DNA from: Rhynchonema sp. JSB1_4
Taxonomy: Eukaryota; Nematoda; Chromadorea; Monhysterida; Xyalidae
Assembly: GCA_030248065.1 (NCBI GenBank)
Contig: JASAMV010008390.1
Location: forward strand, 1 to 64,000
DNA length: 64,000 bases
Direction of reading: 5' to 3'
Positions 44,509 to 59,500 of the stretch are shown one piece after another. The notes under the pieces were generated by a model that saw nothing but the letters and a program-made list of their open reading frames with translations, searched no databases and was not told where the DNA came from. A program made the position numbers and the translations under genes. How positions within the stretch are numbered: position 1 is the first letter of the stretch; the number at the start of each line of letters is the position of its first letter.

Positions 44509-47500
44509 ATGCGTGTTTCGACGAGCGCGTGTTGTGCCGATTTCGAGTCGGCGGGCGCGTCCTATGATGATCATCTCAAATCTACGGGTATCCAATCTTC
44601 AAATCGAGCTCCAACGATGATGTCGAGTGCTGAGCCTTCAACGTCGTCGTATTTGACGACGTCACAGGTCTCGAATCGTCGAAAATCCACGTCAGTCAAA
44701 CAAGAACGACAACAAGCAGTATGTTCGCCCCTGCCACAGGCAGTCGAAAACGACAACAGGATCACAATGTGTCGTCAATCAAGATCCCGTCCTGTGCCCA
44801 CCACAAACCCGTCACGAAGTCGACCGTTATCGTCCGGCTGGCTGTGTGTCTACGCTTTGGCTGTGCTCACATTCTGTGCGATTAGGACTGTCGGTGGGTT
44901 GGGGTGTGTGAGGGACCACAAGTGTTAAGAATACGGGCTTTGTTTGGTCCACCCACCGAAATTGGAACTGGGCGGGCTGGGGGGGGGTTACAATTGATTG
45001 CCGGGAGACGGGAACGGGACAACGTGTTACATGCACTGCACATGCAGTGTTTTCATCACATCCCTTCCGTTTCAATTTTTCGCCCAGAGACTAGGTCCAG
45101 TTTATCAATTTCCGCTTCGCAACAATTGCTCCAAAACTGTTCGATAATCAATCAAAATGAGGCTAATTATAATTGCCTCAAGGCTCCAAATGCTCCGTCG
45201 TCCGACCCATCCTAAGTACATATAACAAAGGCAGTGAAAATCACACTGAAGCAGAGAGAGACTGAACGCTAAAACGTTCGGCTCTTCTGTCAGATTTAAT
45301 TTGCTGTTGCGTGCGCGATGAGTGAATAAATCGCAAGGGCCCGGCCCGACCGTAAGCTGGAGTGTTTCGCTGTGACTCCAGCGAAGCGTAATTAGTGTTT
45401 CTCTCTCCGTGTGTAGAAGCTAAATGTGGTGGTCCGATCGCTAATTTACTCATAATTGGGCTGTGGGCGTATGCTTGCTGACTGGGTGCAATATGATTAG
45501 GGTCCGCTTCTGTTGTCATGTTGGCCCAGCAAAAAAAGCTTCATTACATGTTTTGGGGGTCGGGAGGTTTGGTGGTGCTTCTGTCTGAGTCTGATATCCA
45601 TCCATACCAAATGATGTGAATTCAATAGCCCATTGATTGGCTGGTGAAGCAGAAAAGGTCGATTTTTGTTTTCGATGAATCAATATCCGTGCTGTGGGCG
45701 GATTCATAATCATAGGGTTTCTTTCCTGTTTCGTGCACAGAAACAAAATGAGGAGCTGATGTATAATTTGCTCAAAGTAATGGTCTATCGTTGTCGCTTT
45801 TTGAAACATAGATTTGTGACCAGCTTTTTTCTGTTTTTTGTGTACCGTGCAAATGTAGTCATTTGTGCAAGCAAAGCCGGTTGGTTTGTTTCTAAATTAA
45901 CAATAAAAAGGACAAAGGAGAACCGGTCGTATCGCAGTCGAAAAAAATTATAGGGTTTAGTCGGGTCGCACATTTTATGTGTGTGTATGTGTTTTGGGGC
46001 GGCAATAACAGAACACCCGGACGGGACATCTCTCAGCGGTAGGGCCTTTTGGAAAAACCGAAAATGAGCATAACGCGGCACCATACCCATGGTTATTGTT
46101 TGATTTGATTGTGTATATTGTCTGTGTCTGGCTATTTTGTTGTGTTGTTAGTTTATTTTTGCAGCATCGCACAAAACGCTCATTGGCAATGCCAACCAGC
46201 CGAAAGACCGGTTTAGATAGGGTTTAGACGAAGCGAGAGGATCGGATGCATCGCATAGTCAATGGCATAAGGGTAATCAGACGACCAAATCTGTGCGTCA
46301 CAAAATGTGGTCGCTTGTTTGTTTCATCTGTACCAACTGGCTGGTTGGACTGATTTCAGTTTTGACTCACTCGTACGTAGCTGCAGCATAAAGCCGGCAG
46401 CCAGAGAGCGGAAATGGCTCTGCCGTGTTTTGTTTGTTGGTCTGCAGGACATGCACAGGCTACAGAGTGAGGCATGGTTTGGGCAGCCGGCCGGTCAAGC
46501 GGATTGTTTGAGTGACTAACTGTGAGCCAGACTGGCTCTGGCGTGCCGACCGAATGAGTTTAGCCGTTTTCGGGGCTTTGTTGTTTGTTAGGAACGTCCG
46601 TGTTTGCCTCGTACATACAGGTCCCCACGTGCGCATAAACATTAGGTGCGCGTGTGTGTGTGTGCACAAGGGAGGGTTGTGTTTTGTGTTTGTGTATTTT
46701 GAGTCTCAAACAGGAAATAGATCGGGATCGGGCCGACATGCAAACAAATGCGTGAACGCGGCGGAACTCTGACTCTAACTGGGAGACTGGCTTTCTTCTT
46801 TTGTTTAGTTAGCTGGATGCATTGACTTTGTCTTATAATGCGGCTGCATGTTTGGATTGTGTTTTCGGGCTGGATATTTGGTGCTTAGTTTTGGTGCAAT
46901 ATAGCGGACTGACTGATATGCTGTGTGTAGTTAGTTGTGTGATCGCGCAATGGGAGTGCGCAAAGGGAGGTTTTTGTGGCCTCCTCAGAATCATAATGAA
47001 CACAAACGTACAAGTTGGAAAATGAACTCGGTAGGTGTCGGACTCAAAGATGTTTCCCGGTCCAGATCTTGTAGGGGTTGCTGCAGTTTGGTTGCTTTGC
47101 TTCAGAAGTAATTTTCTAGCACGTAGCGGATGAGGAAAAAATGGGAGGGAAAAGTGTACTATTCTTGGGACTGTCGTAACTCTCAACAACAGTACTATTC
47201 CGCACTTTGTTTCTCTCTGAGGCGTGGTTGGTCAGATATTACATTTTGTAAAAAACCGCGAATGGTTAGCCGAGCTCGTTGTCCGTTTAGAGGTGCTAAA
47301 CCTCGCTACCGCCATTGTGGCTTGTTGGAAGTGCTGAACTCATACATACACGGGACCAAGCACCGGTCATAAATCTGTCAAATGCTTTGGTGTGGAAGTT
47401 TTGCGGTGTTCGTCTCTCCATCCTCATCGTTGACGCTGTGTAAACGAAGGTGTTTTCAGAGTGCAAGGCACTTGAATCGGGGATTGTCAGTCACTCACCA

Positions 47501-50500
47501 GCTTCTGTCCTGTAGCTGGCTGCCTTGTGCTGCTGGTAGGGAAGTGCCTGTATTTTCGATTGCTGATAAACAGGCAGACATGTGGAGTGAACACTTTGCT
47601 CATTTTACGATCGATGACGCGGCATAAGTTTGGGTTTTCGAGGGAGCGGGCGCGAGGAACGATGAATATCGTTTCAGTTTCGAGTTTTCGAAGGTTCAAC
47701 CAAAAGAACGAAAAATGTGCGTGTTTATTGCAGCACCACGTTACGTTGCACTTATCGTCCTATCGTGTTGTTTCGGTTGGTGACTGATAGCTTTTGCACA
47801 CCCTTGAACGAGGTATGGTGTCGAAACGAAAAAACGGTAATCGAAAGATGCGAGACAAGAATTCGAGCGTGCTGATTAATCAATTTTTGTACCACTTTCT
47901 CACCGTTCAACTCAACCAGAACCCACCCAGCATTCACAAAATCATATTTTCGCGGGTGGTTTATTTTATTGTAGCGTATATCCGGAGGTCATTGGCAGGC
48001 AATCGCAGCAACGTGTGAACATCGTTTTGGTTGTGCAACGAAACCAGAATAAACAGTGTGTAGTTTATGGACGGGCCGGCGGCATCACACAAAGTGAAGT
48101 CAAATGCACAACATGTATGTACGCACGACTGAGTTTGACAGCCGTAAAATGCATTATTTATTATTGGGTTGAGTTATACTAGCTGACTGAGGGATATGGA
48201 ATAAAACTGCGCGAACACCAAAGCATTGCTGGTGAACTTACGAATAAATGAACACTGCACTGCACTTTGTACTTGGTTTCGGGTTCGGGGTGTTCTTGTG
48301 TGAGTGAAAGGCGTTGGTTGTTTATTAGGGATTGGGTTTCAAAGTGATCACACGTGGAATGAAGTTATGAAACTGACCACCTGGGATTTGTTCGCGGCGA
48401 ATTTGTTGACGGGAAAGTTGGAAATGTGTCGGAAACTCGAGCTTGTTTGGCATAATCGTATGGAAGAGGGGCAGAGCGTTGGCGGCGCTAACCGCGTGAG
48501 GCATTTGAAAATTATAAAAATTAATGAAAGTTAGTGGATGTTAGTTTGAACAACTTTTTTCATGCGATATGGTATGATATGTAATGGTATCAGTCTCATT
48601 CAACGTAAAAACTTTGTGTAAACATAAGCAATTAGTTTGATCTGATTGTAACCTTTGATCCAATGCCTGCGGCGCACTGCAATTGTGACTTGCAACACAA
48701 AAAACCTAAAACCGTCATTCGGTTACTAATCGGGTTGCACACAACACAAGTACGTTTCGGCCTTTCACGGCCCGGTGCAAAGTGTTCGTTCACGCAGTGA
48801 TCGTGTTCGAAGTTGCTTTTTTCTTTGTCTACCAAGTTCTATTTGGTTGATTTTTGCTGCACTGGGGAACAAACGCAAAATTCTCATCTGCCATGTGAAT
48901 TGCCTAAAAGTGTTCAACTTGCGTTATTAACATTTACGTTTGAGAACTAAGACTGGGCGTACCCGCGTTCAGGCGAACTTCATTAAGCGGAAAGCTTACG
49001 TTCCTGCTCTGGTCAGGTGGTATGTTGTTGGTTATATTTCGGAACGCCAGTGACCCAACCCAAGCAAGTGACTGTGCATGCAGATGTAAATGGCATTAGC
49101 ATGTGGTGATACATGCACATGTGTAAGCATGGCTCTAGTGTTTACACTTACTTGAGTGCTTGCTCGTACTACGTACACGCATGTATAGTCCGTCCACCAG
49201 CTCATGGCACTTTGTGTTGCTGCTGGCCGACTTGTTCCCTTCCTCCACGTTCTAACGAAAGAGAAATTGAGTTTCCGAAAAAAAAATTTTTGCTCCTAAA
49301 TTGCTGTTTTTATGAAATCGACGTGTTTCATAGATTTTAATTTAATTTAATTTTAAATTTGATCGAATTCAATCGTTTTCGACACATTTTATTATTTTTT
49401 AGTTTTTTTGCAAAATCGCTCACACTCAATTTCTCTTTCATTAGAACGTGGAGGAAGGGACCAAACCAGCCAGCACCAACACAAAGTGCCATGAGCTGGT
49501 GGACGGACTATACCTACTGCTACTATAGTACGTGCAAACCGTTTAGCGTGACATGGACAGCGTGTACGAATACGTAACGATGCCGTGCTTACCAGCTAGG
49601 GAACAGCTAGACATGCACATGACATAAGTGCTTAGCCGACTAGCTGTTTTACTACTGCCATGCTACAACAACTATTCGTCAGTGCTACTCATGCTTATGC
49701 CACATGCAAGCCAAGGCATGAGGGACCATGTGTCAGGCTAAATTTGACGAACATACATAAACAGAACAGTGGGGTTTCCGGGGGAGAGGCTTCTCTCAGG
49801 CTTGTGTCTTTTGACATGTGAGTGAGCTATACAGCTGCACGTCGGTCTGTGATATGGCCCATGTATGTTTGTGCATGTGCCATCCTACATTCATTATCTA
49901 CGCAGCAAACACACGGAACACTAATTCAAATGCGTGAAGTGGCAATATATAGTGTGTGACGTGAATGACATTTTGATGTTTGTTTGTTTGTGTATGTTTG
50001 TAAGTGGGTTTTATGTAGTAGTGCTTATTCAAAGACGTTCATGGTAGCGAACTGTTTTGCATATTAGCTAGCTGCTGATGCTTACTGGCCAGTGGATATA
50101 ATCCTGTGGTTTCTGAAACCATAGAATTTGTAGTTATGTTCGGAATCCTTGGCCTGTTCGCTCAAACGTTCGGATGAGATACAAATAAAAAGGTAGTGGA
50201 TTTCGGATGCAACAAGGGTGGCGCGTGTGGGATTTAGGAACGATAAGTTTTTTGTGATGCCTATCGATTGTGCCTGAACATCGGGCTTGGCTTTTTGTTT
50301 TGACTACAAAAAAATCCACGGTCATCACACATGTAACCTGATAAGAATCCAGTTCTCATATCAATTGACTTAACGGCACCGCAAAGATAACAAAATTGCG
50401 TTTCAAAGACCGGTGAGCAAGCGGGATCACGTTTGCCATGCCACAAACACGAACGCTGAGTCATACAGCAAACGCCCTTTTTGCGATTGACACAATTGAA

Positions 50501-53500
50501 TGAAAGATCATTTTGGTTCAACGGGATTTTTTAAAATTTCCAACTGACGTGTGTTCCAGTGTTTGCATTCAAATGAGTCATCCATCACACCCACAATTGT
50601 CCGAATTTTTTGTTTTGCGGGTGTACTGTACAATCGTCACTTTCTGGAAGGCGGTAATTTGAAGGGTCACTGGTCAAACAGTCTGCGGCATTATAAGCAC
50701 CAAAGGTCTCTTTTGCATTCACAATCCAACGTACAACCCTGCAGCTAATTAAAAACATAAAATACGTTGGTTGAACGTAAACCTTTAGTTTGGAACACGG
50801 TCGTAAAAGTTGAAACCTTTTATAGTTGAACTGACAAAGTGATTAAAATTTGTACCAAGAGGTCTTGTCTGATGTTATACATAACCAACCGTACTGTATA
50901 GTATACATAGGTGGCTTTCTGGCTTGTGCTGCTGCAGTTCTGCCTGAACACGAATTATCGCCCCCTCGGGAACGTGATGTGCCCACCAGCGTGCATCCTC
51001 GTGGGATATGTTTTGTAGTTATGTGATGGAATGGAACTCTGTGAACTAACAGCCGCAAATTCGATAACATTAGCGGGAAAGTGGGGGCTCACAGCGAAGG
51101 CAATTTCATATTTCCATAACATCGCCAGCTCTTGTACTTTGGTACTTTATCTTCCTTCGTGACCAGTTTGACCAGAAGGAAGAAAAAGGTTTGGATTGGA
51201 ATGGGACTGAGTTGTGGAGGGATTTCAGTTGGACATTGTTCAAGCAACGTGTCACAAAGGCCTCATTTTACGCAATTTATGAAATTGAGGAAGCTGCACG
51301 TTTGCCATGAAAAGCGTTTGCAACATAAAGGCAGACAGCCCACAAAACAACAACATAAATACGCATTTCGTGATTGCAGACGCGCAAGAACACCCGGACC
51401 TGAGCCGTATCCCAACGCCGCCCGTGTTCGTGCACGAACCGAACGCTGACACGCTCTACTTCCTGTTGGATTCGGCGCACGGCGCTGACGACAACAAACA
51501 GTCGTTTCTGTTGAAAGAACGCGAATTCCGCTGTCAGGCACGCGCCAATCCCGATGCACAGTACGCTCGAATTTTGCAGATTGCTGCTTCTTTGGTTTCC
51601 TTCATGTATTGTGCTTGTAATGGGGCGTGCCGTGTACCGCACGCTGTTGATAAACCAGTTTTTTGCACTAATGGCTGTCCATTGTGCCACCAACATTTTT
51701 GAAATGAGCCACAAGGTTTTGGCAAATGAACCGCCAATGAGCCACCATAATTTCAGGGAGCCAGCACTTGAAGTAAGAATGAGCCACTAGATTTTTGGCA
51801 AATAAGCCGCCAATACCACTGACCCATTTTGAAAAACCCCTGAATCTGACTAAACGCTGTTTTTGTCCCTAACTTGCCGTTTACAGTGAACTCTTAGACT
51901 GTACAGTCAGCAAATCCTTCAGATATTCGTGGAAGAAGGACGGCAAACCATGGGATCCAGCCAAGGTCGACGGGGACCGAATCCGGATGTACCCGAACGA
52001 GGGCTCGTTTTCGTTCAGTCGATTGCGTGACGAGGATGCCGGCACCTACCAATGCATTGCCTACAACGGAAACGGAACTGCATTCGATAGAGAAATCAAA
52101 TTCGTCAGCGCTTGTGAGTACTGGTCATGCGTGATTCTTGAATTTGTAGAACAAATGTGCAGAATGGCGGTGAAACTACATGTGACCGCACGAATATCAG
52201 ACATCACCATGCTCGTGATCAACGCAGATCAGATGCCATCACACCGGATGTCACCATGTTTATCAGCGCGTTGTGAGCAGTGCACATACAGCTCCGAAGC
52301 ATTTGTTCATTGACTCACCCATCAACCACCCAAAAATTATCTGTAGTTTGCTTACACCAGGGTTTACTGTGTAGTTTATGATTGACTTCTAGCAAAGAGG
52401 CAGAAAAATTGAGTAACTATTTGGTGCCGAAATACCATGGCTCTTTTTAATGAAACGAAACAAAAAATGTGTAGCTGGTTGAAAAAAATCCGTGCACCAT
52501 GCTCATGCATGTTTCATTGTTGCAGGGCTGCACCGATTCAAGGACAGCGGTCAGCAAGTGTTCGATGTTGGTCTGGGTGATCCGACCGTTCGTCCGTGCG
52601 AGGCGCCCGACTCCGTGCCCGCACCACGCGTCTTCTGGATCTTCAAGTCCGAAAGTAGCACGACGACGCGCGACGCTAAGTTCAAGTCCATCAACAACAC
52701 CCACATTTCGTCAGACCAGCAAGTCAGTGGTCTCCAGTGGTGTCGTTGGGAAATCAAAAAGTCAGGATACCGGATACCCAAAATTCAAAATTTTCGGATA
52801 CCGGATACCCAAAATTCAAAATTTTCGGATACCGGATACCCAAAATGAAAAATCTCGGATACCAGGGGGGGGTTGCTCCCAAAAATAAAAAATCTCGGAT
52901 ACCCAGGGGGGGGTTGTTCAAAAAAAGGTCAATTTTTTAGAGGAAAATTGAGCAAAATCGGTGTTGAAAGCGCAAAAAATGGTCATTTTGGGGGTTCTGC
53001 TTGCGCTAGCAAGCGATTTTGAGCATTTTGGAGGTAAAAATGGGCGATTTTTACGGTTTTCGGAAAAATTTTAGGGTAGGATACCCCTGGACAAAGGTCA
53101 GGATACCCTGGGTGAAAAAATCAAGATACCGGATACCGGATACTAGGGGGGGTAACCCCCCCTTCCCCCCCCCCCAACGACACCACTGGTGGTCTCTCTC
53201 GTTTTCTTTATACTTGTGCTTTTCTTTGTCTAACGGACACAAACTGACAGATCTGACAATCGTTGCCTAATTTTTCAGGGCAACCTGTACTTCCACTATG
53301 TGATCGACGACGATGTGCGTCAAGACGAATACTACACGTGCACCGTTGAGAACATGGAATTGAATGATTACAAATTCGGCAATCAGTTCAATCTCAATGT
53401 ACTCAAAGGCGGACAGTACAGGAAAACAAGTTGGTTTATAAGGATAGAAAGCTAAATTGGTTTTTTTTTGAAGATACGGTTATGAAAATTATTGAATGGG

Positions 53501-56500
53501 TGTTATTGAAGAACTGTTGGCCGCAACGAAATGAGAAAGGGGTGTTGCAATGCCATGGTTCGATTTTCAGTACTTCAAACTGGATAACAAAGATCTTTGT
53601 TTTTGAATGTCCGTCCTGTGTAGCGATACTCAATCAAACTGGAGCATTAATAATTTTACAATAAAATTATTGATTCCTTTATTTTACAAACTGTCCTCTT
53701 TAGGTTCAGGCGAACGTATCTTAACCGAAACCTATAGAACGAAAAGTATGTTATATATATTTTTGCAAGATAACACAAGCATCACACCTTCTCTGCTGTG
53801 GGACTATCCCTTAGAAAACTTTGTAGATATTAGATTCATAGTATAGATAGATGGACTGAGTACTCACACTCACACACGTTACATGCTCTTTCCAAGCACA
53901 CAGAGTAACTGACAATAATAATATTTAGAATGATGAGTTCCTTCTAGTTTGCTTGTATCACACGTGAAATGTCACGTGAAAATGGACCCAATTCAACCGT
54001 TTTTGGCAGTCTAATACGTGTTGCTTTTGTGGCCAAGCGTTCTGTTGACTGACCACACCACTGCAACTGTAACCCGAGTACAATTAGGTACATACGCAAA
54101 ATAGAGTCTGTCCACTTGCCTGCTCAACGTGTGAACTTTTGGTCCTCCTGTAATCAGGTGTAGAACTTGTCTGACCTCTACAGAAGCAAACCTTTACTCA
54201 CTTGTACACACAAAACCTATCCTCCGGTAGTCCTGCTACCTCTATTCTCCAACACCTGTCCAGTCCCAGAATTTAACCTCGGCCGGGTTGTAAAATGTTG
54301 AGTTCATAATTGACGTCGGATGATTTATACTCGTCGATGCGTGTTAGTGATGTGCTAATCATATTCATCCTGTCGCAACACAATCACCACGGCAGCAACA
54401 CACGCGAGCGTCCGGTCATAGCCGGGTTGTTGTGGCTTCTACTACCTCCACCACACGTGGCTTGCGCTGCCCAGCATGTGTCCTACCTGGACCCACCAGT
54501 CCACTACATACCCCCTTACCGACCCGCCACTAGCCCGATTGATGGCCTAAGTCTGCAGTACGACCCCCAATTTGCAGTGGCATCCGTATCACCCACCCAA
54601 CTGTATGTCACGCCGAACGGGAAAACAACGGCAATTCGTGGCCAATCGTTCCGATTGGATTGTTTGTTCAGTGGATAGTGAGTGAAGGATGGGACTTTGT
54701 GTGTGTCTTGGGTAATCTATTATGTCAAAACTTGCCAATGTCATAACATTTGCACTGAATTTGCGGTAAATCGTTGGCTGTGTGAACGATCATGTTCAAT
54801 GAGTCACCATCGATTTTCAGTCCAGTACCGACGCCGCGCTGGTACAAGGACAACATCGAGATCATGGGCAACATGAAGGACTACGAGGTGCCGAACCACG
54901 GCAAATCGTTGATGATCATGAATGTTTCGGACTCGTCCGCCGGCATGTATGAATGCCGCTTCGATTCGGCGCCGAAACTCAATCGTGGCTTCATGGTCAG
55001 GGTTGAAGGTGTGTTTGGGAGTACGTGGACAAGTTCATGAAGTTTCGAAGTGCCAGCCCCATCTTCAAAATAACAGTGCATAAACATTTTGAATTTGTGC
55101 CTCTGTGAACATTGTGCCTCTGTCAGCCCTTTCATGGTCACCCGAGCCAAACACTCCGTGTAAAGTGAATAATCTGAGCGGTATTTTGGTTCCTAGTCTG
55201 CCTTTTCTACGTACCAGTCCACAACAGATATGGACTTGGATTGTAGTTATACAAAGAAATGACGGGTTCCGTGCCAGCCCGCCGGTCATGTCACTGCAAA
55301 GTGAGTTTGTATTTAGTTCAAGTGAACGAGAAAAACACAGGTTGGGTTCTGTGACACAATCCTCGGCCGATTTCAGCCGCGCCATACTTCCCACAAGGTC
55401 CGCCAATGCACGTGAATTCGAGTGAGGGCAGTGACGTGACGTTTGAATGTGGCGCTGTGGGAAAGCCGAGCCCGATTTTCACGTTCTTCAAGAATGGACA
55501 ACGTAAGTAAAGCTGTTTTTTTTGTTCATTTTATATAACGTCGTTTTCAGAAAATATCATTACCCATACGCCACGCACAAATGCTGCCAACAGTTTTTAC
55601 ACAATAATCTCAATCACGTTCCATAAAAATTGCGGTTAAGCGATAGGCCGATAAATGTGGCTTGACATGCCTCTGCCTGCCTGCCAAATGCACGCCACCA
55701 TTTTTTATTAGCGTTTCACCTGTCGTTAAATCTGACCTTGTTCACATGACGGCTTCAAGCGAGTATAAATTTCAAAAAAGATTACGATCAAAATGTTCCT
55801 GTTTATGTCATTCATGAGCGTGCATGACTGGGGAAAGGTGAATGTTGTTTTTATCATTTTTGTATCAGTGCACGGGGGTCCGATTTCACATAAAGTGGCA
55901 TTTTCGTCGGAATCAAGGAACATGGGGTCATAGTAGTGGCAGGGGAATTACCCCCTCGCCACACCTACCTACCACAAAACAAAACCCGAGGCGCGGGGGG
56001 TTAAGTGAAACAAAACAAACCTCTCACAACTCCAAATGATACCTCATAAGCAATTTTATACCTTTTTAAAGCAGAAATCGGTGTTTTTCGATCTTATTTT
56101 CCCAAAGAACGCGAGCTCCGCACGCAAACCTACCCATAATAAAGTTTTAAAACAATTTTCGGCAAAAATTCTGAAAAAGCGCTATTTTTTCTCATTTTTT
56201 GCCAGAATTGTGTCATAAAAACGGTGTTTTTTGCCTTTTTGAGTGACCAAAATCATGCCTCTCACGCCTCCGGTTCCGGTCCCAACCCCGCGTCATACTT
56301 ACCTCCCAGCTCCCACACATGGGCCTGCCACTACACTGATGGGGGCTGAGATGAACATGAAAATGTTACCTTGAAAGCAGCGTTGGTTGCTCAAAGTTGA
56401 TAATCTACAATTCTATTTGCCGTTTTCAGCGCTGCGTTACAGCGGTCACTACGAGATCAAGGAGAACAAGCTGACCATCCGTAATCTACGCAAGGCCGAC

Positions 56501-59500
56501 TTCAGTGGTGATGATGGTGACAACGCGGTGTACCAGTGCAAAGCAGAGAACAAACATGGATACACTTGGGTGAACTTCTATCTCAATATACTAAGTGAGT
56601 TTGATTTTCTGTTTTTCTTTGGTTTTCTTAGCTATTTCCTATTTCTGGCTTGTTCCTACCGAGAACGACAGCAGACTAGCAAGACCGCTTTTTCTCCATT
56701 TCAAGTGTAATATTGAAACATGGCCAGGTTTTCGCCCGATCCTGTTGGCACACGAGCCCCACGTGGATGCAGTGTCCGGAAACACAGTGACACTGAAGTG
56801 CAAGTTCTTTGCCTCGCCTCCACCCACTGTCACCTGGTACAGTCCATCGTCAGCTGGAAATATCGGGGGCGCTAACTCATCGGGAGTGGATGAACATGGG
56901 GTGCGTTTGGGGTTCCGTTTACTTTTTTTATGTTTTACGAATTCGCACTTGATACAATACAGTGAAAATAACGTGATTCCCTCGCATTCAGGTGTCGACC
57001 TACGTGATCCACAACGTGAACGTGAACGCAGCTGGTGAATACCGATGCCATGCGATCAACAAGGAGGGTGATCAGACGGGACGTGTCAGTTTGGCTGTGC
57101 TCGGTTGGTCGATTGGATTGAATTTCACCGAATTATATTTCGAAATTGGCCGTTGTTCAATCCCGTTTTGTTTTTCAGACGCTACGCATATCATACAAGA
57201 CGGTCTGAAGGACTCGACGGTGATTGCTGGTCAGGAAATTCGACTGCCCTGCAAGACCACACATGATCCGCGACTGATGGTGACGATTCGATGGTGGGTT
57301 CTTTCAGATCGTGTTTTCTGCATATATTTTGAAGAGCTATGGATTGATTTGAACCGCACGAAATTTCGGAGGTAACAGTGCCTATCAATCAATCTTATTG
57401 ACGTGGGTGTGTAGCTGGTCAGGTTAGGATCATCACATCACAATTATTCAACTGGTGTGTTTACAGGCTGATCGACAATCGCCCGCTGGGTCACAATCTA
57501 CTCAAATCTGGTCATTATCGATTGGAGGACGACCACACGTTGGTGATTCGCGAGCCACATGCCGATGACACTGGGCGTTATGCGTGTGAGGCACAGACAC
57601 GATTGGACACCACCAGACGAACTGTGCAGATCACCGTGAAAGGTCTGTGTGTGTGTTTTTGTGTTTGCGTTTGGTGTACCGCCAGACCATTGTGTGGTCC
57701 TTTGTTGTGCCAGCAGTTCCACAGGGCCAGAATTTCCAACGGATTCGCCGGAAAGGTAACATTGACAAAAATTTCCGCAGTTCATACATACTTCGCCTCT
57801 TTCGCAAAATTTTCGCTACCGAATTTATTGCAACCAAACACGTTACCTACATATGTTCAGACGTGCCACGTCCCCCGCAACCGGGCATGATGACCTGTTC
57901 ATCCGACCAACGTGCGGCCGAAATTCAGTTCATTCACGTTGAGAAAATGAGTCTGGCAGCACCGGTGAAGGAGTTCTGGGTGCAATATCAGATCGACAAC
58001 TCGGAACATCGCGCCTGGAGGACTTGGGAACAACCGGCCGTGCCGAAGAAGAATGATCAGAAACAGGTGTGACATTGGAGTTTTTGATCTTGTGAACACT
58101 GGTTGGTGATGCTCTGGGGCACCATTTGTCTGGGAATGAAACCAATGGGACGCTGGAGCACGCAACAATACCGGTTATTTTTCTTGTCTTGTTTCAGGTC
58201 AGCAAAGACTACGCCACCAATCTGGTCACGTACAACATGCACGTCAAGATTCGTCTGCCGCCGTATGGCAACTATCGATTCAGAATATTGGCACGCAATG
58301 AGGTAGGTCGAGATGGTTGTTATTTTTATTGTTGTAAATGAACGACCTTGTCACATCGTTGGCGGTGGTGGCAGCATAGCAGTGCTCAGCCAAAAAGAGT
58401 GGACAATGCAGCCTTGCTGCTCAGATAACGCCACATCCACATTAGGCGCCGAATCAAGGAACCAGCTGCACATGTGCTAAATCCACATGATTTCATTCGC
58501 AGGTTGGCGACAGTGCCCCAGCCGAGTTCGATCCCGAGTACATCTGCACGACACCGGCAGCGCGGCCCAACACCAATCCGAGGGGTGTCTACGCCAAGGG
58601 CACCACTGGTGACAATATGATTGTGCATTGGGACCCGATGGAACGCGATGAGTGGCGGGGACCTGGATTCGGATATGTCGTGCGGTACAAACCTGAAGGT
58701 GGGAATAGCTTTCGATAGGAACCCTCCACCTTGTGAATATCTTAGAAAGATATTTTAGGTCCCCAATCACCCGTTAACCTTAGTTCCATTTGTAGTTCAC
58801 ATTTTCTATGGTAAATGACCGAAAATGACAGGGCCAGATTCTATCGCATTTTGCTGAAGCCAAACTATTTTTTTCATGGACGGTTTTTCGAGCTGCCAAG
58901 ACGTTCATTAATTGCACGAGATACATAATGACTAATTTCAGGTCAATCCGATTGGGAGGACGCGGTTGCAGTGGAAGACCCCTACCAAGACATGCTGGTC
59001 ATCCAAACAGGCCCCGATTCGACGTACAAACCATACGAAGTGCAAGTGCAGGCACGAAACGACGAGGGATTGTCAGAGGCCACACCTGAAACCAAGCAGG
59101 GATATTCGGGCGAAGGAGGTAAATATTGTTGGTTATTAAGTGTTCTCGGTAGTGCAATCCCTATTCTATTACGTAGTTTTGCAAGCTTTCTTATATTTCC
59201 TCAGTCAGTTTTGTCTTCAATTTTCAGTGCCCACCGGTAAAGTGGAGGGTTTCGAACTGGTCGGCAAGCCAATGAGTGGGACATCAGCCAAGTTCCGATG
59301 GAATAAAGTGGATGAGTCCACGTTGAATGGAGAGTTCAAAGGATACAAGGTTCGTTCGGTCGGGTTTCTGTTACACGACCTTTCGCAATTTTTAGCCTTT
59401 TTTCAGAATGAGCAGATTATTTTCTCAATTTGTTATCCATTTCTAAGATTGTGCACTGGCACGAGGACGAACCAACGAGTGAAGACGCTGCCTTCCGATA

